From Tahibacter amnicola (lineage in GTDB: Bacteria; Pseudomonadota; Gammaproteobacteria; Xanthomonadales; Rhodanobacteraceae): 64,000 nt of DNA. The translations under genes were made by a program, and so were the position numbers. The notes under the pieces are model-generated. The model made no database searches. It saw only the letters and a list, made by a program, of their open reading frames with translations, and was not told where the DNA came from. Shown piece after piece: positions 52,183-62,900 of this stretch (position 1 is its first letter; the number at the start of each line of letters is the position of its first letter). The stretch lies in NCBI RefSeq assembly GCF_025398735.1, contig NZ_CP104694.1:2939001-3003000 (forward strand), written 5' to 3'.

Positions 52183-53591
52183 AATGGCTTACGGCTGTTG
52201 TCTTCCTGGGGGCCTCGTTTTCCTCGGCAGCCGTGACGCCGGCGAAGCCGATGAGCGATGCGCAGGCCGCAAAGCTGGCACAACGCGTCAAGGCGGAGAC
52301 GCGCCATGCCTGGCGCGGCTACTGGCGCCACGCGCGCGGCCATGACGCGCTGAAACCCTTGAGCCGGCAGCCGCATGACTGGTACGCCACGTCGCTGATG
52401 ATGACCCCTGTGGATGCGCTCGACACGCTCATCCTGATGGGGCTTTCCAAGGAAGCACGCCAGGCGCAGGAACTCATCACGACGCAGCTGTCCTTCGATC
52501 ACGATATCTACGTCAAGCAATTCGAGGTCACGATCCGCCTGCTCGGTGGATTGCTGTCGGCGTACCAGCTCACCCACGATCCGAAGCTGCTCGCACTGGC
52601 GCAGGACCTCGCCGATCGGCTGTTGCCGGTTTTTGGTTCGCCGACGGGGCTGCCGTATGTCGAGGTGAACCTGCGCACGGGAGCGGTGCGCGGCAAGGTC
52701 AGCAATCCGGCAGAGACCGGCAGCCTGCTGCTCGAATTCGGCCTGCTCAGCCGGCTCAGCGGCAAGCCGGTCTACTACGAAAAGGCCAAGCGGGCCCTGG
52801 TGGAAACCTATGCACGGCGTTCACCGCTGGGCCTGGTTGGCGCTGGCATCGATGTGGAAACCGGAAAGTGGACCGACGCCTCCAGCCACATCGGCGGCGG
52901 CATCGATTCCTATTACGAGTACCTGTGGAAATGCTGGCTACTGTTTGGCGACGTCGAGTGCCGCCAGATGTGGGAGGCCAGCATCCCGGCCGTCAACAGA
53001 TACCTCGCTGACGAACAGGGCGGTGACCTGTGGTACGGCCACGCCGACATGCACAGCGGCGAGCGCGTGCGCACGCAGTACGGCGCGCTGGATGCCTTCT
53101 TTCCCGCACTGCTGGCGCTGGCGGGCGATACGGATCGTGCCCGGCGCCTGCAGGCCTCCTCGATGAAAATGTGGCGTCTGCACGGCACCGAGCCGGAAGC
53201 CCTCGACTATGCCCGCATGAGCGTGCGTGGCGCCGAATATCCGCTGCGGCCGGAAATCGTCGAGTCGGCTTACTACCTGTGGCACTTCACCGGTGATGTG
53301 CGCTACCGCGAGGAAGGACGCGAGCTGTTCAACGATTTCGTCCGCCGGTGCCGGACTGCATCGGGCTATGCGGCGCTGGCGGATGTCGTCAGCGGCCGCC
53401 AGAAAGACGAAATGGAAAGCTTCCTTTTCGCCGAAACCTTCAAATACTTCTACCTGCTGTTCGCGCCGCGCGAGGCGCTGGATTTCCGTGCAATTGTCTT
53501 CAACACCGAGGCGCATCCGTTGCGCTTGCCCGCGACAGGTACTGCGTCGCACGCCGCGCCGCCCCGGGCGGACCAGCAGCCCGGGAGGTAG
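52167..53591 (+). CDS. GH47-family alpha-1,2-mannosidase, exported
   Basis: A 474-residue glycosidase of family GH47, the family of eukaryotic ER/Golgi alpha-1,2-mannosidases and EDEM. It has a signal peptide (LTAVVFLGASFSSA), VDALDTLILMGL, KQFEVTIRLLGGLLSAYQLT, AETGSLLLEFGLLSRLSG, PEIVESAYYLWHFTGD, MESFLFAETFKYFYLLF and FNTEAHPLRLP, whose Thr is the calcium ligand in characterised members. It should remove terminal alpha-1,2-mannose from high-mannose glycans. The start at 52167 has GGGAGG upstream and lies within the end of the epimerase gene; a longer open frame is rejected. Bacterial GH47 members are known but uncommon. Confidence 0.9.
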   Translation: MRHILKWLTAVVFLGASFSSAAVTPAKPMSDAQAAKLAQRVKAETRHAWRGYWRHARGHDALKPLSRQPHDWYATSLMMTPVDALDTLILMGLSKEARQAQELITTQLSFDHDIYVKQFEVTIRLLGGLLSAYQLTHDPKLLALAQDLADRLLPVFGSPTGLPYVEVNLRTGAVRGKVSNPAETGSLLLEFGLLSRLSGKPVYYEKAKRALVETYARRSPLGLVGAGIDVETGKWTDASSHIGGGIDSYYEYLWKCWLLFGDVECRQMWEASIPAVNRYLADEQGGDLWYGHADMHSGERVRTQYGALDAFFPALLALAGDTDRARRLQASSMKMWRLHGTEPEALDYARMSVRGAEYPLRPEIVESAYYLWHFTGDVRYREEGRELFNDFVRRCRTASGYAALADVVSGRQKDEMESFLFAETFKYFYLLFAPREALDFRAIVFNTEAHPLRLPATGTASHAAPPRADQQPGR

Positions 53592-53605
53592 TCGGTCTAT
53601 CGCCG

Positions 53606-53625
53606 CGCGACGGATTTCCGTCGCG
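53606..53625 (+). terminator. Hairpin after the GH47 gene
   Basis: CGCGACGG and CCGTCGCG around the loop ATTT, 15 bases past the stop. There is no T-run; it probably marks the end of the sugar-catabolism operon. The following 180 bases to the kinase start contain no gene I recognise. Confidence 0.45.
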
Positions 53626-53803
53626 TGTCACACCGTGCCTGCCGTACTGGCGCCCGGTGCCCGCGCTGAGTAATGTCGGAGTTGCGCCGACTCCGGAGTC
53701 CGTCCTGCGCGGGAGGCTGGGTGTTTCACCGACGAGTACGTGTTCCCAGGCTATTGCCGGCCACCATGGCAACTTCCGCGTCTGCTCGACGTATCGGTGC
53801 TGC

Positions 53804-56800
53804 ATGAACGCAATGCGCCCGTTAGCCTGGTGCGGTCGGGTGCTGCTGGTTCTCCTTGCCGGCGTGACAGCGGCCTGGGCCCAGGCGCAAACGGTACCGC
53901 TGCGGCCAACGCTGCCCGGACATTACCTGTTCCGTAGCTATGACCTGGAGCACGGCCTGCCCGCCGTGGGCATCCTCCAGCTGGTGCAGGATCGCACCGG
54001 CTTTGTCTGGGCCAGCACCGAAGACGGCCTGTACCGCTACGACGGTTACCGTTTCGATGTGTTTGGCCTGAACGACGGGTTGCTTTCCACATCCATTACC
54101 ACGCTCTACGTGGGGCCATCGGGCACGGTGTGGGCGGGCACCCGCGAGGGACTGAACCGGTGGAACGGACGCGGCTTCGATGCGTTCGGGCCCGACAAGG
54201 GGCTACCGCGCACATCCGTCTCCGGGCTTGCGGAAGGTCCCGGCGGGCTGTGGGTGCTGACGGCACAAGGCCCTTTTGTGGGCTCCGCAGACGATGGCTT
54301 CAGGCCGGTGCCGCACTGGCCGGGGGCGAGGCGACGGCCGTGGCCGTCACTTCGGACCAGACAACCGTATGGGTCGGGCAGCGCGAGGAAACCGTCCAGG
54401 TCTGGCGGTGGCGCGACGGGCAGTGGAGTGCCGTCGACGGGCCTCCCGGTCATTCCCAGGGCCGTATCGATGCGATGCATGCCGATGCATCCGGACGCGT
54501 GTGGGTACGTCAGCCTGCCTCGCTCTGGCAGCTCGATCCAGGGCAGTCCGCTTTCGTCGTGGCAATGACGCCGGTGCCGATCCGCTCTGGCCGTGGCTTT
54601 CTGATCGGTGGGCGCCACGACGACCTGTGGGTGCCCTCCGATGAAGTGTTGCTGCATTACGTCGCGGACCAGTGGCATGTCGTGGATGTGGCCAAGAGCC
54701 TGGCCACGCCCTGGAGCCGCGCCGTGCTGGAGGATCATGAGGGATCCCTCTGGCTGGGCAACGTCGGGCTGCACCGGCTGCTCCGGCGTGGACTTTTCCA
54801 GGCGTATACAACGGCCGAAGGCCTGCGCGACGATGTGATCTGGACCCTGCTGCGCGATCGTCGCGGCCACCTTTGGGTAGGAACAGGCAAGGGCCTGGCG
54901 CGCATGGACGCCGATCGCATCACGCAGATTCCCGGCACGTTCGACCTTGCAGTACGAAACATCGTGGAAGGCGAAGACGGGCTGCTGTACCTGGCAGGTT
55001 CTCCGGGCGATCGCCTGCTCACCGTCGATCCCGAACGTCTTACCGTGCGCAGCATCCCGTTACCGCCGCACCTGCACGTATCGCGCATCTTCCGGCTGCT
55101 GTTCGAGGCGCGTGACTCGGCGTGGCTGGCCACCGACGAGCGCGGACTGCTGCGCGTCACGCTCGGCGATTCACCGCAATTCCAGCAGGCCTCGTTGCCC
55201 GCCGGAACGACCGACGAATTCGTCGGCGACGTGCGCCGGGACAGTAGCGGCCGTCTGTGGACGGCTGGGCGGCACGGTATCGCCGTCCGCGGCACCGACA
55301 ACCAGTGGCGGCGCTACACCGACGCCGACGGCCTGCGCCGGACCTTCGTCCAGCTGCTGCGGCCGCTGTCCGACGGCGATGTGCTGGTGAGCTACTTCGA
55401 CCCGCTCGGCGTCGCCCGGGTGCGACTGGACGGCGAGCGCCTGCAGGTCAAGCGCCACTACGATGTGGGCGCTAGCGGTTCGCCTGGCAAGGCGTTCCTG
55501 CTCGGCGAGGACAGCGAGAACCGCCTGTGGATCGGCGGCGCGCGGGGAATCGACGTCGTCACCGACACGCAGGTGCAGCACTACGGCGTCATCGACGGCC
55601 TGGTCGGCGAGGACACGAACAACATGGCCTTCCTGGCCGAGGCGGGTGGCGACATCTGGATCGGCACGAGTGCGGGCCTTGCCCGCTTTAACGATCGACG
55701 CGCCGGCACGCAGACGGATCCACAGCCGCCGACACCGCTCCTGCTCGACGCGACGGCTGGCGGCCAGCGCCTGGATGTGGGCATCCAGAACGTACACGTG
55801 CCGCCGGATGCCGACGTGTTCGAGGCCCGCGTCACCGCGCTCACCTTCGTGGCCGAAGGCAATGTGCAATACCGCATGCAGCTGGTCGGCATGGAGCGTC
55901 AGCCGAATATCACCGCCAATCGGGAAGTGCGCTATGCCGGACTTCCGGCTGGCCGCTTCCGGTTCGAGGTAGCGGCGCGCATCGGACCGAATGGCGACTG
56001 GTCCCCGCCGGCCACGTTCAGCTTCGAACGCCTGCCCGCCTGGTGGGAGACGACGGCTTTCCGCCTGCTTGTCGGCGTCGCCATCGTGCTGGTCGCGCTC
56101 GGCCTGGTACGCTGGCGCACGCTCGCCCTGCAATGGCGCAATCGCGCCCTGGCCGAACAGGTGGCGGCGCGAACCAGCGAATTGCGCCAGGCTAATACCG
56201 CCTTACGCGGTGAGATCGACGAGCGCGTCGCTGCGCAACAGGCGCTGTCGGAGCGCAACCAGCAGCTGCAGGCGCTGAACGAAACATTGGCCAGCCGTCA
56301 CAGCCAGCTGATCCAGTCCGAGAAACTGGCCTCGGTCGGCCAACTGGCCGCCGGCGTGGCCCACGAAATCAACAATCCGATCGGATTCGTCCGCTCCAAC
56401 CTCGGCACGCTGCGCGACTACTACGTCACCTTGCTGACCCTGGCCGATCGCTACCGCGATCTGGAATCGCACCTGCCCGAAGGACACCCGGCAGCGGCGG
56501 AACTGGCGCGACTGCGCGCTGCCGTGGATATCGACTACCTGCGCAGCGACGGCGAGGCGCTGCTCGACGAAACCCAGGATGGCGTCAACCGCGTGCAAAA
56601 GATCGTGCGTGACCTGCGCGATTTCTCGCAGATCGATTCCACCGCCTGGCAGTGGGCCGACCTCCACGCCGGCCTGGACAGCACCCTCAATGTGCTCTCG
56701 CACGCGATCCGTGGAAAAGTGGACGTGATCAAGTGCTACGCCGAGATCCCCCCGGTCCGCTGCGTCCTGGCGGACATCAACCAGGTTTTCCTCAATGTGC

Positions 56801-57147
56801 TGGTCAATGCCCTCCAGGCCATGGACGGCCACGGTGTGCTGACCATCTCAACCGGCATCACGGACGGGCAGGCCTGGGTCGCCATTCGCGACAACGGCGC
56901 CGGGATCCGCCCGGATCACCTGCCGCATGTGTTCGAGCCGTTTTTCACGACACGCCCCGTCGGCAGCGGCACCGGCCTGGGATTGGCCGTGGCCTATAAC
57001 GTCATCCGGCGTCATGGCGGCAGCATTGATATCGAAAGCGCGGTGGGAGCGGGCACCACGGTGACGGTGCGCATGCCCGTGCAGGGCCCGTTGGATGCCG
57101 AGCCGGCATTCAACGGCCAGCACGGGGTCAAGGCGTCGATGGAATAG
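53804..57147 (+). CDS. Propeller-type sensor histidine kinase, frameshifted
   Basis: The N-terminus (signal peptide, then GHYLFRSYDLEHGLPAVGIL and Reg_prop repeats such as GFVWASTEDGLYRYDGYRF) is read from the ATG at 53804. From about 54325 on the same protein continues one frame back (VTSDQTTVWVGQREE...). One extra G in the five-G run 54322-54326 would join them into about 1114 residues. The order is propeller repeats, Y_Y_Y-like domain, a transmembrane helix (FRLLVGVAIVLVALGLV), coiled coil, phosphoacceptor His in LAAGVAHEINNPIGFV, N box NVLVNALQAMDG and G boxes DNGAGI and GTGLGLAVAY. It has no receiver or DNA-binding domain, and no response regulator is nearby. It follows the glycan locus and may sense a glycan. 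Confidence 0.8.
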
Positions 57148-57158
57148 GGGGGCAGCGT

Positions 57159-58517
57159 CTAGAGACTGCGCAGAAAACGCAGGAGCGCGTCGCGCTCGTC
57201 TTTGTTGGCATCGCGAAATCCGTCGCGCGCGCGGCGGCCTTCCCCGTCATGCCACAGAATCGCCTCGGCCAGGTTCCGCGCACGACCGTCGTGCAGATAC
57301 AGCGTGTGCTGGTTGACCGTCTCGACCAGGCCGATGCCCCACAGCGGCGCCGTGCGCCATTCGCGGCCGCTGGCGAGGAAATCCGGTCGTCCGTCGGCGA
57401 GGCCTGCGCCCATGTCGTGCAGCAGCAGGTCGGTGTATGGCGCGAATGTCTGGTCGGCCAGCTGGGGAATGTCGCTGGGGCCGGTCTTCTGCAGCGGTGT
57501 GTGGCAGCCAGCACAGCCGAGCGTCGCAAAGAGCGCTTCACCGCGTCGTACCGTTGCGTCATCACCGTCGCGGCGCGCCGGCACGCCAAGTGTTCGTGTA
57601 TACGTTGTCAGTTTGTCTAGAAAGTCATCGCTCAGTTCCGGGGTTCCGCCGGTCACGGCCCGGGCGCAGGCCGTCTGCCCTGCGTCGCAGTTCTGCGCCG
57701 GAAACAGTGAACTGGAAAGGCCGATGTCACCCTGCGCCGCTGCGGCATTCTGGGTTTTCAGGCCCGCCGTATTGGCTTTCCAGCCGTAGCGTCCGACCGC
57801 TGTCTTGCCGGTAGCCGGATCAGAAACGCGATTGACGCGGCCTGAAATGCCGTCGCCGTTGCGGTCCTTCTCATCGGATGCGGCAACGAGATGGGCTTCG
57901 GGAATGGCCTCCAGCAGGCCAAGACCTATCACGGCCGGCGCCACGCGACCTGAGACGAGCAGGCGCTTTGGCAGGGCCCCGTACGCCGCGCCGGTGAACG
58001 CATAGCGCGGATGCCGCAGGCGGTATTCGCTACCATCGGCGTAGCGGTGTGTCGTCTCTTTCCAGGTCATCGAGACGGCTGCTTCCGCGGCCACGCCGGG
58101 AATCGCCCGATCGTTGAGTTGCGTGCCGTAGCCGGGTACGGCACGGGGTGCGCCGTGTGGATCGGTTCCGGGAATGCTCCAGCGCACCAGCATCGCGTTC
58201 ATCGCGGATTCGCCGTCGATGGGCGGGCGGCCGCGGCCGTCGCGCAGATGGCAGCCGGAGCACGAAACGCGATTGAACGTCGGCCCCAGGCCGTCGAAGG
58301 CTTCGGTCGATGACGGCGCCACCGTCCAGTTGGTGTTGAAAATCCGGTTGCCGAGATTGAAGGCGCGCAGCTGTGCGCCATCCAGCGACGGGGCAGGGCG
58401 GCTGAAGGCATCCTGGTTGGTTTCCCCATGCGTCAGCGCACCGCCGGCTGGCACGATGCCGCCCGCCATTGCGAGTGCAGGCACCATTACGACAAGGAGG
58501 GTTGCCACTATCCGCAT
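57159..58517 (-). CDS. DUF1111 di-haem oxidoreductase-like protein
   Basis: A 452-residue exported c-type cytochrome of the DUF1111/thiol oxidoreductase family. It has a signal peptide, a first haem site CSGCH (about residue 87) and a second CAGCH (about 337). DKDRNGDGISGRVNRV-like DRNGDGISGRVNR and LLLHDMGAGLADGRPDF are typical. Members are encoded next to imelysins in putative iron-uptake loci, exactly as here: it begins three bases after the imelysin stop. The reaction is not established. Confidence 0.88.
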   Translation of the reverse strand: MRIVATLLVVMVPALAMAGGIVPAGGALTHGETNQDAFSRPAPSLDGAQLRAFNLGNRIFNTNWTVAPSSTEAFDGLGPTFNRVSCSGCHLRDGRGRPPIDGESAMNAMLVRWSIPGTDPHGAPRAVPGYGTQLNDRAIPGVAAEAAVSMTWKETTHRYADGSEYRLRHPRYAFTGAAYGALPKRLLVSGRVAPAVIGLGLLEAIPEAHLVAASDEKDRNGDGISGRVNRVSDPATGKTAVGRYGWKANTAGLKTQNAAAAQGDIGLSSSLFPAQNCDAGQTACARAVTGGTPELSDDFLDKLTTYTRTLGVPARRDGDDATVRRGEALFATLGCAGCHTPLQKTGPSDIPQLADQTFAPYTDLLLHDMGAGLADGRPDFLASGREWRTAPLWGIGLVETVNQHTLYLHDGRARNLAEAILWHDGEGRRARDGFRDANKDERDALLRFLRSL

Positions 58518-58520
58518 GGG

Positions 58521-59729
58521 TCAGACACCGGGAACCACGATGTCCATCGACAAGGCTTCGGCGGCCGCCTTGAGGGCGACGCCAAGCTCGCGCATGGCAT
58601 TGGCAGCGTGTTCGACCGCGGTCCGGGCCGGCGCGCCGTCCGGCGCCACGATGGCCTGGTCGAAACGTCCGGGGATGGCGGCGAGGGATTTTTCCGCGTT
58701 ATCCAACTGTACGCGTAGGCGCTGCGCCAACATCGGGTTCTTCCACTCCACCAGCTCGATGAAGCTCGCGCCAAGGCGTTCGTTCTCGTAGCGCCCTTCC
58801 ACAAAGAAGCGCACGCCTTCCAGGTTGCCTTTCAGATCCGCCAGCGTGTTGTCGCTGAAGCAGGAATGTTCGTCTTCCTGCGAGCGCGTATCCAGCGGGC
58901 CGATCAACCGGTCCGCATACAGCTCGATCGCCGCCAGCGAGGCCGCGCCGTGCACGCCGCGGCCGAGGATCTCGATCGCCGGTTCACGGTTGAGCAACTG
59001 CGCGTAACTGCCGTCGCGCTGCGGATCCCAGTCATTGGCAACGCGGGTGAGATCCTCGATCAGGATCTGCGTGATCAGCTTCAGGTACGCGCGCCGGCGT
59101 TCACGGATGTCGTCGCCGGGAAGGAAATCGTCCGCAGGGCGGTTGCCGGCACCGTCGCTGGAAAAATCCTGGCCCCACAGCAGGAACTCGATCGCGTGCC
59201 ATCCGGTGGTGACATCGGCCTCGTCGCCCACCTGGTTGCGCGAAACGATGGCCTCGCGCGTCAGCGGTACGGAGCGCTGGTGGACCAGTCCACTTTCGGG
59301 CGCGCCGCGAACCGCATCGATCACGGCCTCATTCAAGGGCCACGCGTTGAGCCGCGGCTCCGGGCCGGCGGTAATGCCATCGCCTGCCGCATGGTCCAGC
59401 GGACCATTGAAGAAACGCATCATCTCCGTGCGCTGATACGCGGGACGCGCGGCACGCCAGGCCTGTCGTGCGGTTTCCAATGTAGCGGTGCTCGGTGACT
59501 CCAGGAACGCATCGATCGCTGCCTGCAGCGGCTTTGCGGCATCCAGTGCAGCCACAGACGCGCGACGGGCAAACACCATGAACGTGCGTGCCTGGGGCTG
59601 CGCGTCGTAGTCGATGGCGATGCTCTTCTTGAACGTGCGCGGTGCCTTGAACACGGCGTGCGCGGATACCGGCACGCTGAACACGACGCACAGCAGCGCG
59701 AATCCCCAGCGCTGAAACAATGGCAACAC
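58521..59729 (-). CDS. Imelysin (M75) family periplasmic protein
   Basis: A 402-residue exported protein of the imelysin/ICMP family. The signal peptide ends in VPVSAHA. The family GxHxxE motif appears as TGWHAIEFLLWGQDFSSDG. Helical bundles fill the rest, including MMRFFNGPLDHAAGDG in the N-terminal half. Imelysin-like proteins are periplasmic or outer-membrane lipoprotein iron-regulated factors; the proposed role is iron binding rather than proteolysis. This one has no lipobox. It is the first gene of a two-gene operon with the di-haem protein. I looked for a canonical Fur box upstream and did not see a good one. Confidence 0.87.
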   Translation of the reverse strand: MLPLFQRWGFALLCVVFSVPVSAHAVFKAPRTFKKSIAIDYDAQPQARTFMVFARRASVAALDAAKPLQAAIDAFLESPSTATLETARQAWRAARPAYQRTEMMRFFNGPLDHAAGDGITAGPEPRLNAWPLNEAVIDAVRGAPESGLVHQRSVPLTREAIVSRNQVGDEADVTTGWHAIEFLLWGQDFSSDGAGNRPADDFLPGDDIRERRRAYLKLITQILIEDLTRVANDWDPQRDGSYAQLLNREPAIEILGRGVHGAASLAAIELYADRLIGPLDTRSQEDEHSCFSDNTLADLKGNLEGVRFFVEGRYENERLGASFIELVEWKNPMLAQRLRVQLDNAEKSLAAIPGRFDQAIVAPDGAPARTAVEHAANAMRELGVALKAAAEALSMDIVVPGV

Positions 59730-59757
59730 GGATCAAAACCCCCTCGGAAGGCCGCAA

Positions 59758-59789
59758 AATATATCAATTGTTGTGCACCAGACTGTTAA
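59758..59789 (-). promoter_or_regulatory. Candidate promoter of the imelysin operon
   Basis: The region upstream of the imelysin start is unusually AT-rich. On the minus strand TTAACA (59784-59789) and GATATA (59760-59765) are 18 bases apart, with TATATT overlapping at 59758-59763. The same region must also drive the divergent gene at 59912. Confidence 0.35.
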
Positions 59790-59911
59790 CTTTCTAAATT
59801 CCATTGACTTCACCCCGGGCGCACAGGCATCGTTCGCGCCCGACGCGCGAAGTATCCCGGGCCGGGTCATCGCCTTCGCGCCGCACGCATCACCAAGGGG
59901 AAAATTCGTTC

Positions 59912-62900
59912 ATGTTTTCGCGCCTGATCCAGGTGCTGGTCGTCGTTTGTCTGTTTGTCACAGGCGTCGCGCAAGCCCAGACCGTTCCGTCAGAAATCGC
60001 CGCAGGCCGTCAGTGGCTGCTCTCCCAGGTTCGTGACGATGGCCGTGTGATCGGTGAGGACACCGCACTGGCCACCGTGCGACAGACGCGTACCGAGGTG
60101 CTCGACACCCTCGTGCGCCTGGATGCCGGCCACAGTGCGCTGCTCAACGGCGTATCGCGGGAAACCCCGGATTCGGCGGTCGAGCATCTTGCACGACAGA
60201 TCATTGCCCTGGCCCGCGCGGGCGTGAATGCCCCTGACAAGGTCACCGCCCTTAAGGCACTGCAGAACGGCGACGGCGGCTTCGGCGGCGCCCAGCGGTA
60301 CCGTAGCGAGGCGCTCGACACGAGCTTTGCGCTGATCGCCCTGCGCGCCGCCAATGACACGAACGGTCCTGAAGTGGCGCGCGCCGTCACCTTCCTCGCT
60401 GGTGGCGACGAAGCCGGCAAGAGCACCTTGGATCCCGGTCCCAAGGCGCGCCCGTACATGGCGGCCTATACGCTGCTGGCGCTGCAGTCCTATGCGCAGC
60501 AGTTCCCGATCGGCGAAGCCGTCACGGCCGCGCGCACGCGACTGCTCGGCATGCAGGACCAGGGCCTCTACGGCCAAACCCTGCTGGACGCCGTCGGTAT
60601 CATCGCGCTCGAATTCTCTTCGACCAGCGGCACCGGCCTGGATGCCCTGCGCGACGCAATCAAGGCTGCGCAGCGGCCGAACGGCAGCTGGGGCGACGAT
60701 CCCTATCTCACCGCGCTGGCGCTGCGCGCGCTGTGGCAATCGACGATCGTAACGCCACCGACCAAGGCCGAGATCAGCGCCAGCGTGCGCGATGCCGACA
60801 CCCTGGCCCCCATTGCCGGCGCGCAGCTGCGCCTGGGCGACAGCGCCGAACTGCAGGCGCTCAGCGCCGCTGACGGCCGTGTCGTGCTGGCCAACGTGCC
60901 GCCGGGCTCGTACACCCCGGTGATCCGGAAGACGGGCTACACCGAAGCCACGTCCACCGCGCTGACCCTGACCGCCGGCCAGCGCCTGGACCTGGGCGTG
61001 GTCAGCCTGCACCGCCTTCCCACCACCGCCGTGCTGCGCGGCCAGGTCACTGACGTGCGCGACGGCTCGCCGCTTTCGGGCGCCGAGGTGGCCATCAGTG
61101 GTGCGGTGACGGCCACGGTGTTCACCGGCCCGGATGGCCGCTATGAATGGTCGGGTGCCACGGCTGGATCGATCCAGATCCGCGTCAGCCGCGACGGATT
61201 CCGCGCCGCCCAGGGCACGGGCGAACTGGTGGTCGGCGAGGTTCTGCTGTTCTCGCCCGCGCTGTACGCCGGCGACCTCACACCGCCCGACAGCGCCACG
61301 CTGACCGGTCAGGTCGTTTCCGCTTCGGACGCGGCACCGATCGCCAGCGCACTGATCCAGGTCGGCAGCAAGCAGGCCCATTCCGACGCGACTGGCCGCT
61401 TCAGCCTGACCGAACTACCTGCCGGTGCCTTCCAGGCGGCGGTCAGCGCGAATGGCTATGTCACCGGGCAGGTCGAAGGCAGCCTGGCTATTGGCGTCAA
61501 TGACGCGGGGCTGATCCGACTGCAGCCGGCGACCGCCGGCAATACCAGCACGCTCTCCGGCCGCGTCACCGACGCGGCGAACGGCACCGCCCTCGCCGGT
61601 GCCACCGTCGAGATCACCGGCGCCAGCCTCCGCACGACCAGCGGCGCCGACGGCAGCTACAGCCTGACCTCGATCACCAGCGTGCCGTTTACCGCCGCCA
61701 TCGCTGCACCGGGCTATGCCACGCAAACCCTTTCCGCGGGCCAGAACGGCCACGGCAGCTTCCGCGCCGACGTCGGCCTGGTGCGCCTCGCGGGCGGCAA
61801 CGTGGTGCTCGAAAGCGTCGTCAGTTCCGCGCCCGAATACGATCCCTACGGCGAAGTCGCCGTGCTGGGCACCGTGCGTAACAACGGCGGCACCGAGACG
61901 GGCCTGATCTTCAATGCCGTCGTCTACGATGCCCAGGGCAAGATCGTGCGCGACGTGCCGGCGGTCCGCGCCAATGCACAGACCACCCTGGCCGACACCA
62001 TCCTGGCGATTCCGGCCAACGGCACGCGTGCCATCACCATCCTGTGGGGCAACTACGCCGACCTGCCGGGCGACTACTCCGTCCTGTTCCGCGGCCTGGA
62101 TCCCTCCGGCCGCGTGGCGCTGGAAGGCACCACCACCTACCGCGTCCGCGGCCTCAAGCGCCTGGGCGGTGGTATCACCGCCGATCCACCGCTGCTGCAG
62201 GCGGGCCTGGGCCAGGCCGTGAACCTGAGCGCCGTGGTGAGCAACCTGGGCAATGTGGCCATCGGTGCCGGCGAGGCGGAGCTGGCGATCAAGCTGGTGA
62301 ACGCGGACAACAAGCCGCCGTACCCCGGCCAGCCGGAAGCACTGCCGAACCTGGGCGGCACGGTCACCCGCCCGATGTTCGCCACGCGCGACAACGAGGG
62401 GAATCTCTACACCTTCAACTACAACACCTCCGAAATCGTGCGAGTCACGCCCACCGGCGCGACCTCGGTCGTGGTGAGGCTCACCGTGACCAGCAAGAGC
62501 GGGGCGTGGAAAGGCTACCTGCGCGCCCTGCGCTTCCATCCGGACGGCGCCCTGCGCGTCGCCTGGTCCGAAGGCTGGATCAATACCGTTTCGTTGACGG
62601 CGCCGCTGGCCAATGTCGATGAACGCACCAGCGTCACCGCCGTGACCGCCTACGGCGTCGACGCGGCGGGCAATGAGTATTTCGCGGGCACGTACAACGG
62701 CCGCTACCGTGTGGTGAAGCGCAGCGGCGGTACCTATTCCGCCCTGGCCGACGGCGGCAACCTGGAGTTGCGCAACCTGGCCTTCGGCCCGGGCGACAAC
62801 CTCTACGCCAGCACCAAGAACGGCGATGTCATGCGCATCGACCGCACGACCGGCCTGCGCGAACCGTTTGCCTCGGGTTTCACCAGCCCCTCGGGCATCC

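Noticed and set aside
59730-59911. Fur box before the imelysin gene
   Set aside because: The AT-rich region has no convincing 19-base Fur repeat on either strand.
61165-61176. TGGATCGATCCA, one mismatch from the LacI-type operator
   Set aside because: It lies inside the coding region of the mosaic protein, far from any start; probably chance, so not counted as a fourth site.
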